Assembly: GCA_018894105.1 (NCBI GenBank)
Contig: CM032117.1
Coordinates: 43,324,501-43,388,500, forward strand
Direction: 5' to 3'
From: Jacaranda mimosifolia
Lineage: Eukaryota > Streptophyta > Magnoliopsida > Lamiales > Bignoniaceae
DNA: 64,000 bases
The notes beneath the pieces were generated by a model. That model saw only the letters and a list, made by a program, of their open reading frames with translations, made no database searches and was not told where the DNA came from. The position numbers were made by a program, and so were the translations under genes. Below are positions 11,680 to 21,449 of the stretch, in pieces; within the stretch, counting starts at the first letter, position 1; every line of letters begins with the position of its first letter.

Positions 11680-14600
11680 CACTACAAGGGAACAGGGTTT
11701 CAGAGACAAAAATATTTTCATCTCTAATTTTCATTAAATAAAGACAGAATCAAAGACAGAAATTAGTTCCGTTGAAATTTAAAAATGTAATTTTAAAAAA
11801 AAGAAGGATTTAGCCATGGATTAAAAATTCTACTAAATTTAATAAAATAAAATAAATATATATATATATATAAAGGAAATGAAAAAATATAGACGGATTA
11901 AAAGACAAATTTAGAGACAGAATGTTTTCCATCACTAATAAAATTTGAGATAGAAATAAGCCATCTCAAATTAAAAAGTCAACAACGGATTATCTATGAA
12001 AATAAAGAAAGCTTTAAAATTTAAAAAATTTCCATCTATGATTCTTGTCTCTGATTTTATAAAATTTGAAAGAAAATTATAAATATCAAAAACAAAATTG
12101 AGATGGACTAATTTTTATAGAAAAATGAAATGAAAATTACTAATTTCCAAAATTAATCAAAAAATAATTTAAAATAATAACTAATATTTTAATATATTTA
12201 TATATATTAAAAATCAAAACAAAATATTTTTTTTTATCAAAACTTTCCACCTCTAAATATTTTTTCCATCAAGTGGCGCGTTCTTTTACTCCCAGCTAGG
12301 TTTTTGTTTTTCCACATCTCACTCTTTTGTAAGAAGATAAACCGAATATAAATAGTTTATCGTCTGAAATTGGAAGAGAAGCTTTGGAACTAAGCCAAGG
12401 GATTCTTCAATTGTACCTAGAGAGCCTGAATCACATAAGTTTACTTTCTTTTTCTATTCCGTCTTTGTTTGGTTTAGTTATATTCATGCATCTTGATCAA
12501 AGAAATTGGATAGCTAATTTGAATTGATTATTTCCATGTATGTTTTTCCAGCCAAATTGGAGTAGATATGGAGGATTGAGTTTCTTACAAGGAGAAATAG
12601 GGGGAATTCATTCTTTGTGACTAAAAATCAAGTTTTTTCTTCTTCCTTTTTTCCTTTTTATTTTTTTTTCTTTACATATTCTTGAATGCTTCTAATTTGT
12701 TCCTCTTTTACCTACTGTCCGAGTTATGGGAATAATTTTTCTACACCCCTCTTCCCTATATTTTATTTTTTCTATTTTTCCTCCTTTTTAGGTTTGAATG
12801 TTAGTTTTTAAAAAATGTTTCTTTAAGTTGAGTAACTTACCATACCTCTTAGGGATTGGTAAAATTATTAGGTCAATTTCTTTGAATCTTTTGATTCTCC
12901 TATGTGGTTGTTGTTGTTTTGAGTGTATGGAGATGTCGTTATTTGAAATGCTCTGTATTTGTAATACCACAAACAACTTTGACTCAATCAACAAGCTTGG
13001 ATATATAGGATGGCTTCGGTCCATTTCACAAGGTATATATTCTAAGGGCAGCAGTAGATGAATTTTGTGTATGCATAGGTTTCTTGAATTTTTTATACTT
13101 CATGTTAAAAGTTTGTTGCTTATGAATATTCTTTTATTATGCAAATCAAGATAGAGATCGGCTGTAGTTATCATTTAAAAAATACTAAAATATGAGTTAA
13201 TCTCCAAAGTGATGTAAAGCATAGTAGGTTTTCAGGCCGATTTTGAAAGATATAAAATACTAAGAGATATCTTGTCATCAATATTTCAGGCCGATTTTGA
13301 AAAAAGCATAGCAGTACATCGCCGAAATGGATGAAAGAAATAGAAAAGGAACAATATTGAAGTTACAGGTTCTAGGCCATACTGGAAGCTAAAAGCAGCA
13401 TAAAATGTTCCTTAAGTGTAAAATCAAACTGACTTCAATTTGCAACTTAGCTTGATTTTCAGGTAAACCTGGTAGCAACTTTTTCATCAATTATCTAAGG
13501 AAACTGAGTCTGCTTTCCAAAGTTCCTCTTTCAAGAATTTGAGCATGATCAACATGGTAATAGTCAAAGACATGATCATCACTTGAGTTTCCTTTGCAAG
13601 TTTCAAACCAGTTCATACTGATACTGTGTGGCCCTTGTCTCATTGCTTTCAACAATGATCCGTGTATAACCAGGCATTTGCTAGTTCGCGTATGGTTTTC
13701 TAGTATTAACTGTTTCTATGTTCCAAAAACTATTACCAGTAGAGAGGAAAAAGGATTATAATAAGCCAAAAATGAAATATCAACATGTTCAAGTCTTTAT
13801 TATTAATTATTGTCTTTTTTTTTTTTTTAAGCTCTGGTTGACTTTGAATGTGTTTCATCTAAATAAGTTTTGAGACGACACTATAGAGGACTCTCTAGGC
13901 TTATAAGGACATAGATTTTATAATGCCTTTTAGAATCAATATATGCTTGAAGCCTTAAAGGCTTGTAAGAGTTCAATATTTCAGTTGGCTTACTTGATAT
14001 TTTCCTATTGACTTATTAAAGTTTGTATAAATTTGACCATCAAATGAGAGCAAGGTGATGAGAGAAGGGATTCTTTGTTGTTTGACCTTCATCAGTCTTT
14101 CTTTCCAAGGTCCTTGTTTTCTAACATTTCAAGAATGGTTGCACTTTTCTTTATTGAGAAATTTATTAGTCTTTCTCGGTTGTCTTTTTTGAATTCTGAT
14201 AATTGCTTCGTTTCATCTGCATGCATGATCCATCATAAAATTCTGAAACTTTAGGTTTCTGATACTTTTTCTCCTTGCCCCCTTGTGACTTTGTTATGAT
14301 TTATGATTTGGGCCTGCCAAAAATTCCAGGAACTTTCAACTTCTTACCTTTTCTTCTTACCCCTTTTATTGCCTTTTATCCCACACATATTCTAAGAAGA
14401 AATTCGCATCATGGATGTTTGAACTTGTGCATCCAGTGAGTTATATTAGTAGTTGTATCACTGTTGCTTTGAGATCTTATAAAATGTGAGAAATTAATTC
14501 AAGGATGGGAATATTAGTCTGTTATCTTTTACTTTCTTCTAGGGCTGTAAAAATTTATTGTTTGATCCTCAAGAAGATAAATCCTTGGGAACTTGAGCTA

Positions 14601-16091
14601 TGTGTCATTTGTTTACTTGTACGATATATACAATCAAATCTTAGCTGATTATTATTGAACAAAATTGTTGCCAAGTAAATGCAGCATATCCATGAGGGTT
14701 TAATTAATGATTAACCCAATGATGGATATATATATATTGAATACTCACAGTTTTAGCTGCCCAAGAATCCCGGTGTTAGTCCCCTATTAATTAGAGTCCT
14801 AGTTTTAGTTGGCCAACGATTCCAATGTTAGTTGCCCACAATTTCTAAAACTCCTTTCAGCCCAAAATTATTTTAGGTTTTAAAAAAATATAGGCCCAAT
14901 TACTCACAAGACCAATTCAACATTCATTAACCGAATGACATTTATTAGCAAATGCTTCATATTTTGATATTTATCACATCTAGCTCTTTTGTAATATTTT
15001 CAAATTTTTTATTTTTTAAAAATTCACTTATTTTTTTGTTTGTATTCTCCAAAGATGTTATATTTTTTTTCTAATAGAGCTAGAGGAAGCTCAATTACTT
15101 CACAGTTTATAGAGTCGAATGAAAAGCTTAATGAATTATCAAAAGTAATGGAAGACATGGTGTTGCTACTGCCAAGAAGCAAGAAGATATAAGAAGGGAA
15201 GAAGAAGGTAAGAAAATGCTCGAGCAAGTTATGGAGGAGGCTAGGAAGAGGGAAGAAAAGGCTAGCAGAAGGGAGGAATAGGTTAGGAAAAGAGAGGTAG
15301 GGCCATAAGAGATGGTTCGTAAATTGCTTCAAGAAGTGGGGTAAACAAACCATCAATATGCCGGTGGATCTGGACCCTGAGAGCTATAGGATTTTGGTAG
15401 GAAGCATTGATGCTTTTATTTTTACTAATTGGATAATCAAGTAACTTTGATGTTTAATCATGTGACTAATTTCTCGGATTGTTAGATTAATTAGTTACTT
15501 TAAATTATGATAGATGGTTAAAATAACTTATTTTGGTGAATTGTATTTGGTTTTCAACGAACCATATTATTTGTGGATGATTGGGCGATTAGTTTGGAAT
15601 TTGATATTATTTAATAGTATTGAAAATTCATTTGAAGTAGGTATTAATTTGGATTTACATAAAAAATAAATGAATTATAGGCACATCTAAAGCTAATTAG
15701 AGACAGATTTAAAGGCCGATTTATAGGCAAAAATATTGTGAATTAGAGACAGAAATAAAGATGGAAAAAGATATAAAAAAGTAGAGATGGAATCAAAGAT
15801 GGATTTGGGTAAAACAAATATTAGATATTAGAGACATAATGAAAGACAGAAAGGCTACAAAAATAGAGAGGACTCTATTAAAAAATATTAGATATTAAAG
15901 ACGAATTTAGAGATTGCATTTATCTGCCTTTAAATTCAGAGATGAAAATCATTCCATCTTCTAAATTTGAGACGAGGCTTTCAGCCACAGGTCTAGAGAT
16001 AGAAAAATCTATCTCTATTTTGTTTCAGAGATGAAAATCAGGGCTTTAGAGATGGAATTATCCATCTCTGAAGCCCTATTTTCTTATAGTG
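11680..16091 (+). mobile_element. CACTA (En/Spm-type) transposon, non-autonomous, 4.4 kb
   Basis: The left end CACTACAAGGGAACAGGG at 11680 and the right end at 16091, which reverse-complements to CACTATAAGAAAATAGGGC, form imperfect CACTA terminal inverted repeats. Dense subterminal motifs (AGAGACAGAA, AGATGGAA and inverses) fill 11697-12130 and 15690-16075, as in CACTA elements. Adjacent 3-bp flanks are GCT and GAG, so the usual target duplication is not clean, although GAGC occurs on both sides. The interior has only a decayed transposase-like stretch near 15100-15350. Confidence 0.8.
15060..15360 (+). pseudogene. Remnant of CACTA TNP/Transposase_24-like gene (coiled-coil C-terminus)
   Basis: The plus-strand frame around 15200-15330 reads like MLEQVMEEARKREEKASRRE, followed by an in-frame stop and then VRKREVG, ending near MVRKLLQEVG. 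This highly charged coiled coil is typical of the C-terminus of plant En/Spm Transposase_24 proteins. Stops interrupt it. Its place before the right subterminal repeats fits a TNPA-like gene. 12230-15050 shows no other recognisable coding sequence. Confidence 0.45.
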
Positions 16092-16270
16092 GAGCACGGT
16101 GTTGATGCATTTTATGGAGGTGAATAAATTGAACTGCCAGATGTGGATGAAGTCATTTCTTAAGTGTCAAGGGTAGTTAGGTGTAGGAAGGAAGAGAAAG
16201 GCGGTCACTTTGTGCATTTCTCTTAGGTTGTAATAGCTATTTTGTTGGTAATTTTGATTGTCATAGTGTT
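16092..16270 (+). pseudogene. Displaced C-terminal part of the GRF-finger gene
   Basis: Directly beyond the CACTA right end the plus strand encodes, with a few stops, HGVDAFYGGE and then KEEKGGHFVHFS followed by a hydrophobic run VVIAILLVILIVIVL. A short charged segment plus one membrane span is how many plant GRF-finger proteins end. It is read as the second half of the gene at 11420. Confidence 0.4.
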
Positions 16271-16849
16271 AATGAAATGACCATATGCTTGGAAGTTTTG
16301 TATTTTGTAATGAACGAAAATTTTCTTAACTTAATCACTCTGTATGTTTCTTTGGTTGACAAACAATTTGAATAGTTCTTCACTAGTGGGAGGACAGTAA
16401 ATTGCCAATTTGAACATAACAAATAATTTGATAGGGGGGTGAATTGCTAATTTATTTGGGGAGAAAAATTGTAAGAGTTTATCGTATACAATCTTAATCC
16501 ATAATAGATACACCAATGCTTATATTTCTTTGTCATATTTTAGTGTTTTTTAAGTTTGTTGGGAAGAAGTAGAAAGCAGTTGAAAATGTGCTTCACAGCC
16601 AAGGGTAAATTGCCAATTTGAGCAAAGTATATAATTTCATATGGAGGGTGAATTGCCTATTTCTGTGAATTTTTTTTGAAAGAGGTTAACTTGTACATCC
16701 TATCTTTCCTCTCTTAGTTCAGGTCAAACATCTTCCCCCAATGTTGTAGGCGATCAACATCTAATCTATACTAGAAAACACAAAGAGGCAAGAACCCCCA
16801 AGGGAAATCCTGGCACTCATCCCTAAAATGTTATACATGTGATTATTAT

Positions 16850-17520
16850 GGGCTTACTAATGGTGATTCCTATAGATCCAGGTGAGCCCATGCTCAGGCA
16901 ACAACTCATCACTATTATGAAGGGTCTATTAGTACCTTCTAGGGTAGGAGAAGTTAGTATGGTAGCCTTTATGAGGAGTGCTCATGTCATTTAATACGAT
17001 CATGCCAATAAGGAAAAACTGTGAATCCCATATCAAAATACTTAGGTGATTACTGCCATGATTGAAAATTATGATGTGGCATGCATCCAAATTAATGGTG
17101 CATGGAAGGACTATGGATATCTTATTTACTAATGTGTTTAAGCACATGGATTGAGGGGAGGAATGATTGAAGCTGATTGAAACTTTACTCTGTGGATTTA
17201 ATGGTAACCTTATCTGACCTCTTGGGCAAGTTGTGTTGTTTCTCTCCCTAGGTAAAGGTTAGTGCAGAAAGATAAGAATGACAAATTTTTTAATTGTGGA
17301 TTCTTTTTTAGTGTACAACATAATATTTGGATGCCTTATGCTTAGCATTTTTCAAGTTATAGCATCACCTGTGCATATGAAGATGAATTACTAATATATG
17401 GATAGATTGGGGAGGTAAAAGGTAATCGATTTACTACATGCAAGTGTTATGTAGAGTTTGTTAGAAAGTAGAAAAAGTGTGAGGACTGTATGGAAGTCAA
17501 CCTATCTAAAGAGCTGTAAG
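16850..17520 (+). pseudogene. Tat gag-pol protease relic
   Basis: Shifting plus-strand frames give NYDVACIQINGAWKDYGYL, then LCGFNGNL followed after a stop by PLGQVVLSLP, then VYNIIFGCLML, and finally IGEVKGNRFTTCKCYVEF. These are the landmarks downstream of the Tat protease active site (the GF-x-G-x-PLG-x-LP block, the YNxIxGRP block and the VGEVRGDQ-type block), in the right order. Several stops and frameshifts break it. The catalytic DGG/DTGSS motif is not recognisable where it should be. Confidence 0.55.
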
Positions 17521-18458
17521 TACATATAAATAAAGATGCAAGAATTTTTCATCCTTGTAAGGAGCTAGGATACCAACAAAGGTCACTCTAGAGGTAAATT
17601 AGTATAAACCTAAATTTGAAATTTGTAAAGAAAAGAATGAGTAAGAGGCAATAGTTGAGCTTCATCCAAGTATTGAAGAACCATATAACTCCTACCATCA
17701 GGTAAAAAGAGCTCAGGGCTAGTTGGTTCAATGGGATGTCATAGGAAGAGCTATACGAACAAATAAATGAGGTATAGATAAGCATGTTGTACATTTGTTT
17801 GGGGTAGAACTATAGATAGCCATTTGTAGGGTCATTTGTTTGATCTAAAGACCTAGGAATCACTATGTTATAGTTCCTTTCTATTCCCATGAGTTTGAGA
17901 AGATGGTCACATCCAACTTAGGTAAATTTCAAGTCATAGAAGTTGTAAAAAGCCCCTTGGAGATTTCTCTCATTTTGACCTAACCATTAGTTATAGCTCA
18001 AGAGACCCTTGACCTAGCATTTTGTGAGGTAGCCTTAATAGTATCTTGACTGAAAATTGCTAATTGTAGTTCGAGGTAGCTTAAGGAATTTGTGCTGGTA
18101 GAGTCATGGTCAAAGGTGGGGGAAGACCTGATTATTAAAGAACAAATAGGATGGAAACCAAAGAGTCATAGTGAGAAAGAAAAAAAAAAAGGACAATGCT
18201 GGAAAAAAAATATAATAAATTAAATAGGAGAAAACATAATAAATTAAAACCTTTGAACCATAAAAGGAGCATACACAAGTAAAAATGGATCAATAGAAAA
18301 TGCCATTGGTAACGAGTCTTTTTCACAAGAAGCTTGCCGGAGATGAAAATAGGTTCCTATGATATTCTTTAGAGAAGAAAGAATAGTAATGAAGGGAAAA
18401 TGAAGAAATGATTCAAGGGCCTTTTAGAGGTAAAGAATGGTTGGACAATAATCTGAAA
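17521..18458. other. Unassigned, decayed retroelement sequence
   Basis: Lies between the protease relic and the dispersed repeat. I could not recognise RT or RNase H in any frame. The base composition resembles the adjoining retroelement, so it is probably decayed pol or spacer. Confidence 0.35.
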
Positions 18459-18563
18459 GTATTGAATTAAATCAATAAATCATTAGTCTCGAAGAAGAAG
18501 ACCTCAACCTGCTTTTTTAATTTTCTTACTATAATATAACAAATAAATATTATGAAATGTTAG
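18459..18563 (+). repeat. Dispersed repeat, copy 2 (mate at 10036-10147)
   Basis: Starts GTATTGAATTAAATCAATAA and runs through ACAAATAAATATTATGAAAT. Collinear with 10036-10147 with scattered substitutions and small indels. Confidence 0.75.
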
Positions 18564-18611
18564 GTACCTATAACTGTGTTTGGTATTTAACTTCACAATG
18601 ACTGATGTAGG

Positions 18612-19070
18612 ATTATGTTACCTTGTGGTAACACCTAAGAGGCATATGCATAAAAAACAAACAAAAACAACAGCGGACACACAAAATCAACTAAGACACA
18701 TGCGACTTAGCCCAGTGATTTGTAAGTGCAGCTACAATATCACCACTGTAAGACCCCCAAGGGAGCTAGAGGTGGTCTACATAAGAACTATTATAAGATT
18801 CCTAAGGGGGCATATGACAAAAGACTATTACAACATCATTTAAAGGACGCATAACAAAAGATCACTATAAGACCCCCAAGGAGATGCATAGTAAAATAAC
18901 TTACATCTACCCCCTCAAGAGGGCACATAGTCACAACAATGACTTCAGTGACACTCCTAAGGGGGATGCACACTAACAATAAATAACTTCGATATGACCT
19001 TTCACATGGGGCTCACAAAAACTAAGTCGAACATAAGACCCTCAAGATAGAGGACTCGCGGTCATGTCCA
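18612..19070 (+). repeat. Tat-associated tandem-repeat module (ATAAGACCCCC...GGCATA units)
   Basis: Degenerate units of roughly 50-70 bases built on TATAAGACCCCCAAGG and GGGCATATG-type blocks, for example at 18746, 18795, 18863 and 19035. The head of the module (CTAAGAGGCATATGCATAAA, 18630) recurs at 63875. The same units run on the minus strand at 38900-39370. Variable tandem arrays of this kind are known from 3' regions of Tat/Ogre retrotransposons. Confidence 0.6.
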
Positions 19071-19273
19071 CTCCCTACTACTCCTCACTGTGGTAAAGTC
19101 CCAAAAGGAGGACACATACACACACAAAAAAATAAAAAAGAAAGAAAAAAAGCGCAGAAAATAGGTAAACACACCACAACATGCGAGCAACACATGAGAT
19201 TGAAGAAAAACATGAAAAATAAAAGTCGGCTAAAGAACTAAATATAGAAAAGAATGTCAAATTGCTCAAATCT

Positions 19274-19274
19274 T

Positions 19275-19320
<46 letters not shown>
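19274..19320. repeat. Compound (TA)n(GA)n microsatellite
   Basis: A TA run followed directly by a GA run, inside the degraded retroelement. Confidence 0.9.
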
Positions 19321-19322
<2 letters not shown>

Positions 19323-19499
19323 AAAAATCAACAATTCCAAAGTATGCAAATATGTATATCAACGTTTGGCATACACTTGGCTACCAGAAAAGAAACTAGC
19401 TAACATACTACTTATGTGACAGTAAGAAACAAATTAGTCCTCAACAAAAGAAAAAGGTAAAATAATTAACTCCTAATCTAAGTCAAGCTATTGTAGCTA

Positions 19500-21300
19500 C
19501 ATCCCCTTCTGCTCGGCAAGATAATGATACAATCAAGTTCTAGAACCGTGTCGAAAATAATAAACAGAGTGGCCAAATAATTATGCTCAACTGCAAATAC
19601 AATGTATAAACAAAATAAACTAAGAAAGGAGAAAAGACACTTACCTAAGCTAAGTCTCCGGTAGCAAACTCAGTCAATTAGAAAGAAGAGAATATCTCCC
19701 ACTAACCCTGCTCTGCATGTTTCATGCTAAAAGTAGTATCGCCAACATCCTAGTATAAGTCGATACCATAACTCCAACATAGACCATAGTAGAATAAATT
19801 CTTGCTTTCACTAGCATGAAAAGGACAAGAAGACTTCGAACAAATGCCTCCCATGACACCACGATCAATTCCCAATCACGCGCTTCCTAGCGAGTCTTGA
19901 AATCACTAGCTTCGAACTATCACCTGCGCCATCCTGAAATGCTATAGAAGAAGGTAGAGCATGAGCCTTTTTAGAGTGCTGTTGTGGGGGCTCTGACGTC
20001 CTGCAGGTGATACCTCCCCACAATGTTGCTCCACCACACGCCTCTCACGAGAACTGCATATGCCTTCCTAGCACGGTCCTTGCCAAATTAATTTTTTTCC
20101 TACTAAGAATATGTAAATTTGATTAAGCTCAACAATCCAATAAATAATCAACAACAATGATGCAAGTGGTAAGGAGAAAGCAAGAATGCATTAACAAGAA
20201 TGGAATCAGAACAAAAACCACTATTAACTAAGTACCATAAGAAAACAATAGGTGATGTCAAAGGGACAGGAGAATAGTTCTGCCTTTACGAAGCACTAGT
20301 GAAGGTTATGATAAACCTTACACATGCGCACTAGTGACAACGAGCTACTCCAAATACGAAAAAAAACCCCAACCCTTATCTAGTAAGAAGAAAAATCCAC
20401 CCTTCCAAGGTCCTTTAGAAAAGGTAAACGACTTAAGAATTTGCAACTCGATCTAGGAAAAATGCTGATGAAAGTTTCATTCGTTACCTTTTACACCTCG
20501 AACAAAGAGTGAAAACTATCTAAAGAGATAAGAAGACCTAATTTCCTAAACTGGTGACGAAATCCTACAAAATATGCAAACAAGTTCGGAGCAAACTGAC
20601 TCAAATACATCCGAAAACTCCCAACTATCTCTACTAATAAAAGGTTAGGTGGAAGAGAGAACTCTTTATTAAAGTAACCGCTTAAAAATAATAAAGTATT
20701 ATGGAGGAGGCGATGCAATGTGATCCTTCGAAGAACAAACCCATACTCATCAGAGGTGCAGGCCCCACACTTTAGAATTTCTAAACTCCCCCGATGTAAG
20801 TGAATAAGATATTTTATCAATACCAAAAAAACTACTATCAACATTATGAGCATTCTTGAACCCTTTCTCAGAAGAATTCTTTTCTCAAAACTCAAACTAA
20901 GGACCAAGCTCAGGTGAAGTGGATAACTTAAAAACCAAGGACTGATTAAATGTGACCTCATGACCCAAGACTAGATTAGATGACGACCCCCGCAAACCCA
21001 GATGACCTTCACATGACCGCGACCACCAAAAAATAGCATCAACTAAAGTAGTCGCCTATGCTGACCACACCCTGTGCATGCTAGCCGATCAGATGACAGC
21101 AAGGTGGGTACCTCTACTATGTGCCTGGGCGCTTGGTAGTGCATGGCCAATCGCCTTATAGCAGTGGCGATCCCACAGTCACCCCATATTGGACCAACAG
21201 ACTCTAACTTCAACTCAAATTTGGACTCTGATTTGGACTTAATGCTGCTATTGGACATCCCATTCTCAGAGCTAGATATGCCTCACTCTCAAGTTGACTT
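19500..21300 (-). pseudogene. Antisense ORF (PF04195 Transposase_28-like) of the Tat element
   Basis: Minus-strand frame at 20491-20961 encodes a segment with EFSLPPNLLLVEIVGSF, LSQFAPNLFAYFVGF and LISLDSFHSLFEV. The order (a FPLPPF-like block, a QFxPN block, a SLxxFxxLF block) is that of the plant gypsy-type transposon domain PF04195. Upstream, at about 21170-21300, lies a Ser/Glu-rich stretch (SNSSIKSKSESKFELK), which matches the usual N-terminus. Downstream frames give SSIAFQDGAGDSSKL and a basic RLARKR patch before fading. Stops interrupt the frame. It runs opposite to the protease relic at 16.9 kb. The function of these ORFs is unknown. Confidence 0.5.
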
Positions 21301-21449
21301 ATTCCAAGAAAGCTTTTTATTGCCTCTAAGGAATTAGAAAATAATTACAATGGAATAAATGAGATAAAAGGAAAGAAATTGCCTTAGGAACTCATATTGT
21401 ATTGGAAAAATCCGAACTTAACAAAAATTGTCTAAGTCTTTAGGTGAAT

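Larger units (their letters stand above)
11083..16680 (+). mobile_element. Probable GRF-finger DNA transposon, split by a nested CACTA element
   Basis: Outer element inferred from three facts. (1) A truncated GRF zinc-finger ORF lies at 11420-11674. (2) On the far side of the CACTA insertion, 16092-16270 encodes a hydrophobic C-terminal tail. (3) Subterminal sequence at 11095-11140, which includes AATGAAATAGGCAAAAGACT, is the approximate inverse of 16620-16660 (GGGTGAATTGCCTATTTCTG); a second copy of the right-hand motif is at 16398-16452. The termini and target duplication were not located, so the superfamily (possibly Mutator-like) is uncertain. Confidence 0.45.
16720..21449 (+). mobile_element. 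Degraded Tat-lineage Ty3/gypsy retrotransposon (plus orientation)
   Basis: Pieces of one element in expected order: protease (16850-17520, plus), a tandem-repeat module (18612-19070), then an antisense ORF (19500-21300, minus). RT, RNase H and integrase are not found, so most of pol is deleted. The right side is cut by the solo LTR starting at 21450, and no LTR of this element was recognised. The antisense ORF downstream of pol and the repeat-rich 3' region are both known in Tat elements. Confidence 0.55.

Noticed and set aside
20491..20961. A 156-aa membrane protein gene
   Set aside because: The hydrophobic frame is part of a degraded antisense retrotransposon ORF, with stops on both sides.
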